DNA of 64,000 nucleotides from Lycium barbarum (Eukaryota > Streptophyta > Magnoliopsida > Solanales > Solanaceae). Position 1 is the stretch's first letter; every line of letters starts with the position of its first letter. Below, in pieces: positions 1-11,260 of this stretch. Both the position numbers and the translations under genes were made by a program. Where the stretch lies: the NCBI RefSeq assembly GCF_019175385.1, contig NC_083339.1, positions 28,549,637 through 28,613,636 on the forward strand, written 5' to 3'. Below the pieces are notes generated by a model. That model had not been told where the DNA came from and made no database searches. It saw nothing but the letters and a program-made list of their open reading frames with translations.

Positions 1-2400
1 ATGGTAATCCCGAAGAATGAGTCGCTGGCCTTAGACCCTCGAGTGATTTACTTGACCCAGCCAATATTCTATGGTATAACCAAGGATCAGGAAACCAAGT
101 ATTTCAACTTGGCACCCATCATCCTGGAAGACATTTTTCGGGCTTTAGACAAATGCCAGAATCATTTTCGATACTTCCAAGGGTGTAACATGTTGTTACA
201 ATGGTGGATTATCAAACACATCAACATGGCTAAAGTAGTCCAGTATTTGAGAAACAACAACAGGATAGACCGCCTCATAAATTATTGTCCGAACCTTAGT
301 TATAGTCCAAAGGAGCATGGGCTCGTTTTTTTGCAGGGTTGACTGAAGATAGGATCCAGTGGATGTTCCCTGACTTCAAATCTGAAAGCATAATGGTTCG
401 GGGCAAAAACTGCCCATTTGTGCCTTTAGTAGGGGTTCGAGGAACCCGTCCTTATTATCCATCTCGAGTGTTAAGGCAATTTGGTAGAAGGCAAGTTATA
501 CCCTAGATGGGGAACCCTGAGCAATTTATTATCGAGCATACTGAGCAGAAAATCAAGAACGCCGGTGTAATTCTTAGGGACTAGAATGGTTGTGTGAGTT
601 GGGGTCCAAACACTTTAGCTCCCAACAGGTTTGAAGCAGGGTATGACCCAAGGTATTATGAGTGGTTGCAGGGACACGTGGCCCGTGCATCCATTCTAGG
701 GCCCATACTTCCTCATGACGCTCGAGAAGAAGAGCATTTGAAAGAGTGTTTGGAAAGCACAGATGAGCATTTGGCCAAGATTTTAGAAGAAACAGACCCA
801 GCGATAGTCAGGGATGGAGATGTATCAAGCACGACTTTTGATTCAGACCACCCTTCAGAAGGCCAAGACAAGCCAAGCCTCGACATTAGCCTCTGGAGGA
901 AGACCCTGCTGATTTATTGCTTTACGATAAGCCCCATATCGGCTTCATCATCTTTGTAATCCCTTCGGGGAAGATATTTTTATCATTTATTAACTAATGA
1001 TGATTTTTCGAGGCAATGGTTCATCTTCACAAATGGCACTTACATGTTTCAAGCGATTGAGAAAGCCTTAACTCAAAAAGGCCTTAGGAACACGAGTAGT
1101 ATAAATATCTTCAAATTACATGAATACTTGCTACGTGCTTCACATGCCTACTTGCTATATGTGTTATCATATATAAAAGCTTGAGTACAATTGGTCCGAT
1201 GATCTAAACCACATACCCAAAAAAAACCACAAGGCTTAATACTTACCCGAATTTAGGAGAGACAGCTGAGATGCTGAGGGATAAGGTGATACAAATGGAA
1301 AAACACCTCCATGGAACACGAAAAAAAATTAAGGAGGTTGACAGATAACTGGGTATGGTTGGAAATCCGCCAGAAGGCATACCTCAAGAGCAATATTATG
1401 GGAATTTCCCGAAAGAAGTGAGAGAATCGGTGCTGAATTATATACCCTTAGAGAGAAGGCCTATGACACCTAGAGAAGGGACTCCAGAAGGAGTGAATGA
1501 AAACAAAGGAGCTAGGTTAGACCTGTAGGTGATGGAATCAGACTCGCAAGAAGAGTTGGAGCATCAACAGGAAGCCTCCGAACCCATTGAGAAGGAAAAA
1601 ACCATAGTGAAGAAGAGCCTCAAGATATGGAGGAAGAAGAATTGGAGCCTATCAACATAGAGGTCGAGGAAGAAGATGAACCATTTGAGATGTTTCCTGA
1701 GTTTTAATGAGAAGAGAATGATATGAATGGAGAATCTAACTACTACCCCCCCAACCAACGAGGGATCTGACTCATACGCACCCTCACCCATGGTGGTACC
1801 TGCGGCCTCTACTATGGCATCAGAAAATTGTGGGAGAGCAGGCCCTTTCGAACCTGCTTGGTGGGGCTTAACCTTTAAAGCCTATTCTTCCCCATTCAGA
1901 GTGGCCCCACAGCCCGTCACCTGTAAGGAAGTATTTGAAAGGATGTTAGCCACGGGAGTGTCTTGCACCACCAAGGCTAGGTTGTCGCCGCCCGAGTTGG
2001 TGTATGCCTATTTCACTGCAATCAGGCGGGTCATAACTTGAATGAGTGCCTAGGACTAAGGAAGAGGATTTGCAGCTTGATCGATGATAGGATCATTGGG
2101 ACTTTGTGGGGGCTACCCAACTTGCTAGTCCATAACCCAATTATCCCTGGAGAAGGGGTCACCGCTGGTACTCAGATATGGCGATACGATTTCACGATCT
2201 TCCAGGAATCATACGCCTTCATTTTCTCAACGTTGGCTACTTTAAGAAAGATCACACCCATGGAACCAGCCCACGAGCAAGAGCCATTAAGGCCCAATAG
2301 GAACAAATTTTCTTTTACCGTACTGGAGCTATGGGATATTACATAGAAGAGTGTTACACATCCAAGCTCAAGTTCAAGCACAAGATTAGTACGGGAGGGA
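1..2400 (+). pseudogene. ORF1 relic of the Tat/Ogre element
   Basis: The frame opens before the window. Positions 1-342 encode a stretch with LLQWWIIKHI, and after a frame change 343-580 read on as FFAGLTEDRIQWMFPDF and a PYYPSRVLRQFG segment. Positions 594-959 contain YDPRYYEWLQGH and an acidic tail. These look like the extra ORF that Ogre-type elements carry upstream of gag. Positions 1260-1690 are a further acidic, Glu-rich coding relic broken by stops. In the frame through 1993-2100 there is a zinc-knuckle-like module, C-x2-H-x5-H-x4-C, followed by LGLRKRICSLID. This closely resembles the gag zinc knuckle at about 4880. The function of ORF1 is unknown. The many stops show a pseudogene. 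Confidence 0.6.
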
Positions 2401-3042
2401 TCTTGATCATCTTCCCGCCACAGTACTAAGAAGAAAGGGAAAATGAGAGAGCAAGTTCGTAAGGACAGCGACTCGCGGAGGTAGTTTTTTAGTAGATATT
2501 AGGTGTCCGCCTTGTTTTTGCATATAAAAAGTTACCCCGTTCCCCCATAAATATTGTAAGGAACCGCCACGACCTAACATCCCTATGAAGGGATACGCGG
2601 GAAGCCCTAGTCGGGCCTGGTCGGGGGATGTCTTTAGTTAGGTCTATCCCAAAGGATACTTAGGGAAAACATATGTCTTTCTTTGTAAACGAACTACGAT
2701 AGGGCCTGATTTCCCCTAGTGGGATACGTAGGGAGTCTACGTAATACTCGGCCCCAATATGATATAAATTATAATCCCCCTCCCCCTATTTGCTTAATTC
2801 TTGCAACAGGAAAGGGTTTGCCAAAGTAAGTCAGCCATAAAGCCCATTGGACCAAGATCCACCTAAACATAAAGGCCTATGATGTCCAAACCTTTAGAAC
2901 AAAAGATCAAAAAGTATTCAAGATTTCATATATGATTTTAGGTGCTACGTGAGCTTTAAATACCAATGCGTGATATCTTGCTTTAACATTTATATCTACG
3001 TAACTAACTTTATCTACCGTTGAGTTATTATTATCTTATAGA
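2401..3042 (+). other. Noncoding spacer between ORF1 and gag of the Tat element
   Basis: No ORF of note is present. The stretch holds two copies of a roughly 46-bp module, at about 2555-2605 and 2690-2745. Each reads GA(A)CY-x-GRCCT, then a short C-rich/G-rich hairpin, then GGATACGYRGG. The same module recurs in the 3' UTR of this element. Confidence 0.6.
2555..2750 (+). repeat. Two copies of the Tat noncoding hairpin module
   Basis: Copy 1 contains CCACGACCTAACATCCC and then AAGGGATACGCGG. Copy 2 contains GAACTACGATAGGGCCTGAT and then GTGGGATACGTAGG. Between the CCTRA and the ATACG halves sits a short stem (CCCT..AGGG; CCC..GGG). Confidence 0.55.
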
Positions 3043-5040
3043 ATGAGAGCAATTAGCATGGTACCGAAAACTAGCATACTTCACGAGATCCAAAGCCGCG
3101 ATAGCATCCCTCTCAGACAAAGAAAAGAAGAAGATGATGGGTACACTCCATAATTAAAATGAGCTCGTTCTCCGCTAGGGATATAACCAAGACCCATAAG
3201 AAGTATCATCTCAACAAGATATGATCGGGAAATTACTGACCACCATCACAGCCCTCCAAGAAAAGGTGGCTAGGAATGAGGCAATCAATGCCTATAAGGA
3301 CGCCTCGGCGGAAGAAAGGAGGCTTCCTCCTCCCATTCCTTCACTAAGCTCCCCAATGCCCGATCACTTTCCTATATACCCTTCAGGGACCGTCCCCCCT
3401 TCATTAAGCTCCACCAACCTAAACCACGCTGGTCCTTCCTACCGCACCCCGCCACCAATAAAATACACTCAAATCCCATGGAACACTCACTTGGTCCCTT
3501 CTTACAAGGTTCCTCAGCCGGTTTTCATCAATCCGGCAAACCAAGTTAGTGTTCTAGCCCCACCAACTGCGCAGACCATCACTGCCCCCTTACAACCATC
3601 CCACCCACCAAGTATCTTTCTTCACTCCCAAAATCCCAAATGAATCCTCCCCAGGGCATAAATAGCTAGATCATTACGAGGAAATGGAGAAGGCCTGGAG
3701 GGCCAAATAGGATAAGCACGAGAGAGAGATATGGAAAAAAAGATTAAGGAGTTACTGGAAAGATCCAATAAGTCCGCAAGGAAGGCTACAGGTATAAGAT
3801 ATGATGACCTATGCATGCATCCGGATTTGGACTTACCAGAAGGATTCAAAATCCCAAAATTCAAAATGTTTAATAGGATAGGGAATCCCAAGGCATACCT
3901 CCGGTCCTACTGTGACCACTTGTTCGGGGTTAAGAAAACTGAACCTCTGATTATGCGACTATTTAGTCGTAGTCTGATTGGGGAAGCTGCTGAGTGGTTC
4001 ACAACTCAAGACATGCACCAATGGCTCACCTGGGAGGACATGACAGAATCCTTCATGAAGAGATTTTGCTTTAATGTCAAAATATTACCCGACCACTACT
4101 ACCTCAAAAAGGTCAAACAGAAGTCAATGAAAAACTCTAGGGAGTTTGCCAGTAGGTCAAGGGTCGAGGCAGCCCATGTGCAGCCACCAATGTGTAAGGG
4201 AGAGCTATTTTTTGTGTTTATTAGGTCCTAGGAGCCTGATTTCTGCGACAGAATATTATCCATGGCTGGGAGGCCATTTGCTGAGTTAGTCAAAATGGGA
4301 GAGGCTATAGACGATGGTCTCAAATCTGGGAAAATAGTCAATGTCTTTAACAAAGCATTCGGACAAACTACTGCGAGAATCCTCCGCAAGAAGAAAGAGG
4401 ACGTGGCAAGAATCTCCCACATTCCAAACCCGAGCCCAAAAGAACGGCAATCCTTCCACATAACTCCACTTCTCATAAATTACTCCATACCTCCCTAGGA
4501 CACACACTTGTATATTACGAACAACCAAGCTTCACAACCACTGTACTAACTTACATGGCTCCGCCTAGTGTCTGTGTGTCAGCTCTTGCTTACTAAACAC
4601 CACCGCAACAAACATATCAACCACCTCAGCAAAACTACCATCCACTATAAAATAACCCAATAGAAGCTTATCTATGTCCAAATTATAAAAATCAACCACC
4701 ACCCCCAAAGAATAATGCTCCTCGTCCTGCCTTCGAGAGAAAGCCAACAAGAGAATTCACAACACTTCTCGAGCCTAGGGCTCAGCTTTTCGAAAGGCTA
4801 TTGGCCGCGCGTATAATCCAGAAGGTCCCTCCAACACCAGCACATTCGAGGAATAGATTCTACAGGGCTGATCAGACTTGTGCCTACTATTCACGAGAAA
4901 ATGGGCACTGTACAGAAGACTGCATAAATCTCAAGCACAAAATCCAAGATCTGATTGATAAAAGGGAAATCATTTTGGAAACTGCAGCTCCCAATATGAA
5001 TTGTCATTACCCAACCATGGAAACAACGGGGTCCATATGA
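3043..5040 (+). pseudogene. gag: Tat/Ogre gag relic (capsid and zinc knuckle)
   Basis: The ATG at 3043 opens a reading MRAISMVPKTSILHEIQ before frame breaks. Positions 3221-3643 encode a proline-rich N-terminal gag segment. Positions 3731-4231 hold the best preserved capsid part: PEGFKIPKFKMFNRIG, NPKAYLRSYCDHL, GEAAEWFTTQ, SFMKRF. These are typical of Tat-lineage gag. After a stop, 4240-4420 continues with LSMAGRPFAELVKMGEAIDD. The tail at 4801-5040 holds a degenerate zinc knuckle, C-x2-Y-x5-H-x4-C, followed by INLKHKIQDLID; the usual H is replaced by Y. Gag packages the element RNA in virus-like particles in the cytoplasm. Stops at 4229 and 4497 and frame shifts make this copy inactive. Confidence 0.8.
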
Positions 5041-6590
5041 TTGAAAGGGGCGAGGACTGGGAAGCCTGCTGAACATTGGTCCCCAAAGCAGTGAAATCTC
5101 CAGAACAAACAGTGGGCTCCCTCACAATCTAGGAGCGCCCCAATTTTAAAGTTTTGATCCCAGCACCGGGAGCCACAAAAGCTACGTCAAGGTTCAGGAC
5201 TTTGGTCCCAGCACTCGTGCTAGCCCAGACAGCACAATAAATTGTACCCGATCCTAAAGAGCCTGTAACTACAAGAAGCCATGGCTCAAGGCATGACCCG
5301 CTAGGGGAGATGTTATACTCCTGAAGACTGGCTCAGAATGTTGCATGAAAAGAGAATGCCCAAAAGAGAGCGATAACCGAAGGGGCAGCTGAAGATTTCT
5401 AGTGACGTATGCGGCCAAAAGACTACTCCATCATTGAGCATCTGAAGCAGACACGGGCATAAATATCGGTGTTTTCGTTACTGGTCAGCTCCCCATCACA
5501 TAGGCAGGTCCTCATGAGGGTGTTAGATGATGCACACGTTCCAGTTGGTACGAGCAGTGAAGACTTCGTTGGGTTGGTAGTCCACATCATCGGAGAACAT
5601 AAAGTTTGCTTCTCCAAAGAAGAATTGCCAAAAGAAGGAACCTTCATTAATAGAGCTCTTAACATCATTGTGGAAAGCCGTGGAAAGGCGATAGGGAGAG
5701 TTCTTATGGACAATGGATTGGGCCTCAACATCTGCACCGTCACTATATTAACACAGCTCGGCTATGACATAAGCAAAATTCGGCATAGCGGGACAAACAT
5801 AAGAGGATTTGATGGATCCTAAAGTGATTCCCTAGGAGAAGTAGACCTCTAGATCCAGGTTGGGCTTTCTTCTTTCACAGCAGAATTCCAAGTCATGGCG
5901 ATCACGAAAAACTATAACATGTTATTGGGAAGACGCTGGATACACTCTACCGGCGCAATACCATTAACTCTACACCAACCTATAAAATTCGAGTGGCAAG
6001 GACAGGAAATTATGGTCGCAGCTGAGAAGGATACCCAGACGTATCCTTACAACATTATACCTGTGATCGAGGAGAGTCCCCACAGATCAAACTTCCATAT
6101 GGTGGAATACGTTGGGGATACCCATGCAGAAGGGGAGGTCTATAAACCAATGCCAGCTGTCTATAGAATGAGTACCTCCACTATGCTGAGAAATGGTTTC
6201 GAAATAGGAAAAGACATGGGAAGGGATCTTGAAAGGATAACAGAGCCTGTGCCAACCCCAAAAGAAAATTATCATTTTGACCTAGGGTATACTCCTAGTG
6301 AGGACGAGCTCACAAAGGCTATCAAGAGATAACCCAGAACAGGGAATCTATCTCGTTCAATTCTGGCTCTGTACCAGTCATTTCCCAGAAAGATGTTAAT
6401 TCTGAATATAGAAGAAACCGATAGGGGTCTTGAGTCATTGTTTCAAGAAGAGGGATGCTATGCAATTATTAAAGAAATCAAGGAGATGTTCACCATACAC
6501 AGTTTGAAGCAAGGAGAGCGCTCAAACAATTGGACATCTACTCCCCTCTTGGCTCCTCGAAGACAAATAGATTTTTCTTAAAATATTTTG
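5041..6590 (+). pseudogene. Tat/Ogre protease region relic
   Basis: Positions 5469-5822 encode a retropepsin-like fold: HIIGEHKVCFSKEELPKEG, then GRVLMDNGLGLNICTV, then LTQLGYDISKIR and IRGFDGS. The active-site loop is usually DNGSGLN in Tat proteases; here S is replaced by L. A stop at 5821-5823 separates the C-terminal half, 5895-6332 (MLLGRRWIHSTGAIPLTLHQ). In that half, MLRNGFEIGKDMGRDLERI resembles a degenerate G-patch-like segment seen downstream of protease in this lineage. A small reading at 6393-6581 continues the polyprotein linker. The protease would cut the Gag-Pol polyprotein. Several stops show that this copy is dead. Confidence 0.75.
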
Positions 6591-6835
6591 CTAAAAGCAG
6601 CGACATCGATTGAGGCCCAAACGATCACTTTTTATAAATTACTTCGTGATGTTTAAAAATGAAAATGGTCTAACGTTGTTCTGAACCAGGACCGTGGTTT
6701 GTAACCAATTACTCTTGAATTAATGAAAAGCCTCGGTCTACGTAAAACTTCTATCTTTATTAGATAATAATAATGAATGTTTTCTAACTAACCACACATA
6801 ATGAACAATAATAAACCTAACTTTACTTTTCCTCG
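6591..6835 (+). other. AT-rich protease-RT spacer of the Tat element
   Basis: AT-rich stretch with no domain visible, ending at the insertion site of element A. Ogre elements are known to carry an intron between protease and RT, and this spacer lies at the equivalent place. I cannot identify splice sites with confidence. Confidence 0.4.
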
Positions 6836-6840
6836 CCTTT
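6836..6840. repeat. Left target-site duplication of element A (CCTTT)
   Basis: CCTTT precedes the 5' LTR of A. The same five bases follow its 3' LTR at 28609-28613. This proves A inserted into the Tat element. Confidence 0.9.
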
Positions 6841-7425
6841 TATTACACCTCGTAGTTTTATACGTTAAAATTCGTTAGGTATTGGTTGTCCTAATCGTGG
6901 AAACTGGAGTTATTTCTAGGATATATGAGATTATATGTTCCCATATTATGGTTATGAGGGGTTTAAGTTCATCAATTAAGCTATGGAAGGATTTGAGAAC
7001 AAGCAAATTAAGGAAATTAAATTTGTCGGAACTTTGGGAAAACTTGGTAAAATTTTGGACAGGATTTTGGTCCAACTTGAGAGAGGTATATCTCCTAGAA
7101 TATTAAGAGTTTTGGTGAGTTTTTTCTATCCAAAATGAATTTCATTGAGCCTAGTTTCCAATGCAACAAACCGTTCGTCAATGTTCCATCAGAGTAAAAA
7201 GTTATGGGGGTTTTAAGACAGACTGCTCGGGTAGAACATTTTGACGGATCAGTTGACGGACCGCAAAAAATTCTGCGGCCCGTCAAATGGTATTTTCCCA
7301 GCGTAAAATAGTCATAGTGAGCCATGTTAGCTGGAAAATTTGACAGAGCAGTTTGACGGACCGTAGGAATTTTGACGGTTTGTCAAAGTGAGCATAGAAT
7401 TGCCCGACGGGATATTAAGTCACGC

Positions 7426-7435
7426 TTTATATATT
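7426..7435 (+). promoter_or_regulatory. Candidate TATA box of the element A 5' LTR
   Basis: TTTATATATT lies within CACGCTTTATATATT. The same motif is at the same place in the 3' LTR (26811-26820). Transcription would start some 30 bp downstream. Confidence 0.5.
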
Positions 7436-7664
7436 TATTTCACCTCATTTGAGCTAATTATTTCCCCAAAACAGATATTAGGGCTCTCCAAAACTCTCTC
7501 TCCAAGTCCATAAACTAATCTTAGCCAAATCTAAGAGAATCAAGAGATTCAGTGCTCAGAAGCTTGCTAGGGTTTGTGGAACTCAAGATTTCCTATGGTG
7601 TTGATGTTGGAGACCTCACTTTAGTGGAGTAAGTTGATCCAAGACTTGTTCTTGAGTGATTAAG

Positions 7665-8812
7665 GTAAGTTTTACATCTCTTGCATGCGGTTAAAGTTTT
7701 TTGATTATTGTACCATTTGGTTGAAAGAAGAAAAAGTGAAAATGGGGTTCAAGTATGAACTTGAGGATATTGTGAGCTATAGGTTAACCTGAATTGTGAT
7801 TCTTGGCATGCTATGAGTATAATCTTGTTGTGGATGTTATTAATGATGTTGAGGAAGTATTATATGTAAGTATATATGGTGTCGTGTTATAGCTATTGTT
7901 ATAAATGATCTTGAAAAGGAGTTTTGCAAATTGAATGATGCCTAATTTGAGTAATTTCTCTTTATTGTGGTATTGTTGATAATGTCATGGTTGATTGGGA
8001 GTTGTTTTGGAATTTGGTAGAAGTAGATGAAATAGGGGAAATGCTGCCCAATTTTCGCTAGCTTACGAATTATACTCATTTGAACTTAAGGGTGTCTTTG
8101 AAGCCTAACCTTGGTATGAACCCTCTTAAATGTTGATTTCTCTGGTTTTGGAGGTGAATGTTAAGTAGTTAAGAAGACATAAAGGTATGTAAGGCTAACC
8201 CTTCTTTCTTAAGGAATGATTCCTTTGTTATATACCTGTATGTGAAATCCATAATGTCTTCCATGATGACTCTATTTATAAAAGTGCTAAAGCTCATAAG
8301 TCTTGATACTCTCATGATAATATTAGTCCCATTCTACGATAGTTGACCCTCTAAGGAACGATTTAGTGATGATGATGTTGATGATAATTATGTATTTCTA
8401 TGAGTATATGTATATGTATGACTATTTTGTAACACCGAGATTATGTGCTCGGGTATGATATCTATTATGCGCGCACCACTGTAGTTGGGTAAGGATAACA
8501 CTTAGCCTTGGTAGGGTCGGGTATGTATAACACCGAGCCTTTTTATGGTCAGGTGTGTGTGACACCAAGCCTCTATGCTCGGGTATGGTACTACTATATA
8601 TGTATGTGGATGTAATGGAATGTTCCCGTTAGAAAAATGGTAAGTAAATATAATGAACGTCGCTAGGGGTATAAATGGCTCTACTATCTCACGACTCTTC
8701 TATCTCATGTAATCTTCCATGTTTCCATTATGTTATTGATTATGCCTTACGTACTCAGTATATTGTTCATACTGACATCCTTCTATTTGTGGACGCTGCA
8801 TCATACCCGCAG
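7665..8812 (+). other. Candidate leader intron inside the A 5' LTR
   Basis: The proposed donor is ATTAAG|GTAAGTTTT at 7664/7665, a near-perfect plant 5' splice site. The proposed branch site is TACTGAC at 8770-8776. The proposed acceptor is ACCCGCAG|GTGG, ending at 8812, 37 nt after the branch A. The same three signals recur at matching places in most other LTRs of this window. The interval holds the variable repeats of the LTR. This is inference from motifs only. Confidence 0.4.
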
Positions 8813-9258
8813 GTGGATAGGGAGATGGACTTGATCCTTAGGCTGCTTATCTAGAGATTGCTTAGAGGAGCTCTATTTGATCCGGAGTTGCAGCTGTTGG
8901 TACTATTATTTTGGATACATATATGGGCATAGTGGGGTCCTGTCCCGTCTTTACGATGTTACATACTCTTTCTAGAGGCTCATAGACAGTTGTGTATAGC
9001 TAGATGTCTCTTAGCCTTGTCGGCTCATATTTTTGTATATCATTTTGTTATCCTCGTCGGCTTGTGTATATATATGGGCATAGTGTTGATGTTGATATAA
9101 AAACGCCTTAACCCGATGAAAATTGTGTTCTTGATGCATAGAGATTATGAGTAGGCCATATGGCTCATCTAGATATGATTGTAGAAGTATGATAAAAGGT
9201 GTCCGGTGGGTTAGCTCCGGGTGCCCGTCATGGCCCTCCGGTTGGGTCGTGACAAAAG

Positions 9259-9270
9259 TGGTATCAGAGC
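9259..9270 (+). promoter_or_regulatory. Primer-binding site of element A (initiator tRNA-Met)
   Basis: TGGTATCAGAGC starts 5 bp after the 5' LTR. It is complementary to the 3' end of initiator tRNA-Met, which primes minus-strand synthesis. Confidence 0.9.
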
Positions 9271-9506
9271 AGTTCCGTCCTAGGGTGTGTCTACGAGCCG
9301 TGTCCTGTAGAGTCTTGTTTATGGGTGTGTTGCGCACCATACTTATAAACAGGAGGCTGCGGGCATTCAGGAATGAATGACCTTCTTTCTTCATAGATCG
9401 TGCGATAGAGCCATAATATGAGGATTTATCTTTCCTTAACCGTATGTTGTGTATTTCAGAGATACATGTAAAAAGAAACGTTACAGCAGCCTAAAAGGGA
9501 AAGACC

Positions 9507-10823
9507 ATGGTAGGAAAACAGAATGAGAGAATACCGCCAACAGAGATAGAGGAGGGTGAGTCTCAGAATGAGGTGCTATCTCAGTCCTCTCACTCATTGT
9601 CTGCTTCAGAGGAGCATGAGGGAGCCTCAGCCCCAGCTCCAGCACCCCCAGTTCCTCCATCGAATGTCTCAGGCCAAGAAGTGAAAGAGGCTATCCATTT
9701 GCTAACTCAGTTAGTCGCCGCTCAAGTTCAACGGCAAGGTACGGGTCAGGGTGATAGGGTTGTCAGTGCTAGAGCCCTTGATTTTATTAGCTTGAACCCT
9801 CCAAAATTCTTCGGGTCAAAGCCGGATGAGGACCTCAGAGCTTTATTGATGGAATGTTGAGGACACTTCTGTTAATGTGTGCTTCAAACGTCAAATCGGT
9901 AGAGTTGGCTTTCTATAGACTACGGGATGTTACGATTTATTGGTATATGGTTTGGATGTTTTCTAGGGGAGTCAATGCACCTTCCACAGTATGGCAAGAA
10001 TTTGTTGATTCTTTCCTCCGACACTACTTGCACTAGAGGTTTGGCGGGCTAGAGCTAATAAGTTCTTAAATCTTAGGCAAAGAAGCATGAGTGCCCTAGA
10101 GTATAGCCTCCGCTTCAATTCTTTGGCTAGGTATGCTCCGACCATGGTAGCAAATATAGGTGATCGAGTGCACCGGTTTGTGAGTGGCTTAGGGCCACAT
10201 TTGATGCATAAGTGATTAACTGCGTCACTTCAAGATGGTATGAACATTTCTCGCATTCAAGCCTATGCCCAGAATTTGGAGGAAAGCCAACAACAACAAA
10301 GAAGTGAGCGTGACCATGAGTATGATAGAGGTAATAGCAAGAGGACTAGATCTTTGGGTCCGACTAGTGAGTTCATAGGAGGGCAAAGACAACAGTTTTT
10401 TAGGCATTCAGGCCATTCCATGACTAGTGCGCCTTCATGATTTATAGGCCAGAGATTTGATAGACCTATTCAATTCGAGCTGAGTCAGAATTTGAGGACT
10501 TTAGGTTCTCATTATAGGGGTGACTCGGGCCAGGAAATATCACCCATAGATGTTCTCAGTGCGAGAAGTTACATTGGGGCCAGTGTCGATTAGGCTTAGA
10601 TATTTGCTACACATGCGGTGGGCCAGGTCATATCATGCGTGACTGCCCCCCGAACGGTACTAGAGGTACGATTCAGGCCACAGGGTCAACATCTAGGTCT
10701 TCATCATCTATACACCCTCCGGGGCAAGGATCACAGACACCAGTTTATCGTGGTAGAGGTAGAGGAGGAGGTCCCAGTTCTAGTGGTCCTCAGCACCGTA
10801 TTTATGCCCCGGCAGGACGATAG
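9507..10823 (+). pseudogene. gag: Element A gag relic
   Basis: Starts MVGKQNERIPPTEIEEGE at 9507, followed by a Ser/Pro/Ala-rich stretch and LNPPKFFGSKPDED. A stop at 9858-9860 and a frame change lead to 9870-10036 with VELAFYRLRDV and WQEFVDSFLRHYL. A further shifted piece (10075-10300) carries YSLRFNSLARYAPTMVA and then NISRIQAYAQNLEE. A CCHC zinc knuckle C-x2-C-x4-H-x4-C (CYTCGGPGHIMRDC) is at about 10606-10647. This is standard Tekay gag architecture: capsid, then RNA-binding knuckle. Positions 9271-9506 are the untranslated leader. The stops at 9858, 10036 and 10213 make it inactive. Confidence 0.85.
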
Positions 10824-10849
10824 GATCTTGAGTCCTCCCCTGATGTAGT

Positions 10850-11260
10850 CATAGGTATATTATTGATATTTTCTCATGATGTATATGCAATTATTGATCT
10901 AGGCTCCATATTGTCATATGTTACCCCATATATTGCTGGTCGATTTGGGGTCAAATCGGAGTCAATCAAACATTTCGAAGTATCGACACCCATTGGTGAT
11001 CCGGTAATAGCTAGCCATGTATATAGAAATTGTATAATTGTGATTTGTGATCATCGTACTGTGGCTAATTTACATGAGTTGAAAATGGTGGTTTTTGATG
11101 TTATTATAGGCATGGATTGGTTAGCTTCTTGCCATGCCAATGTTGATTGTAGAACAAAAATGGTTCGCTTCCAGTTTCCGGGAGAACCAGTTTTGGAATG
11201 GAAGGGAAATACAGCGTCTCCGAGAGGTAGATTTATTTCCTATCTCAAGGCAAGAAGATG
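10850..11260 (+). pseudogene. Element A protease relic
   Basis: The ORF from 10863 encodes a retropepsin-like domain. AIIDLGSILSYVTPYIA contains the D-x-G-S active-site loop, and further on come VVFDVIIGMDWL and CRTKMVRFQFPGEP, typical of Ty3-gypsy proteases before RT. The reading ends at a stop near 11259, where the frame shifts into the linker to RT. Confidence 0.8.

Larger units (their letters stand above)
6841..9254 (+). repeat. 5' LTR of element A
   Basis: It aligns with 26236-28608 along its length. The terminal TGTTACACC is mutated to TATTACACC here. The 3' end is GGGTCGTGACA, directly followed by the PBS. It contains a TATA box near 7426, a splice-donor-like AAG|GTAAGT at 7662-7670 and a cluster of short repeats with CACCGAGCCT and GCTCGGGTATG (8430-8600). 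The conserved block with TACTGAC (8770) and CCGCAG|GT (8812) follows. Confidence 0.93.

Noticed and set aside
3622..3891. Minus-strand ORF opposite Tat gag
   Set aside because: Shadow of the gag reading; no own motif.
9147..9380. 77-codon plus-strand ORF across the LTR-PBS junction
   Set aside because: It spans the LTR end, PBS and leader, which are noncoding by position.
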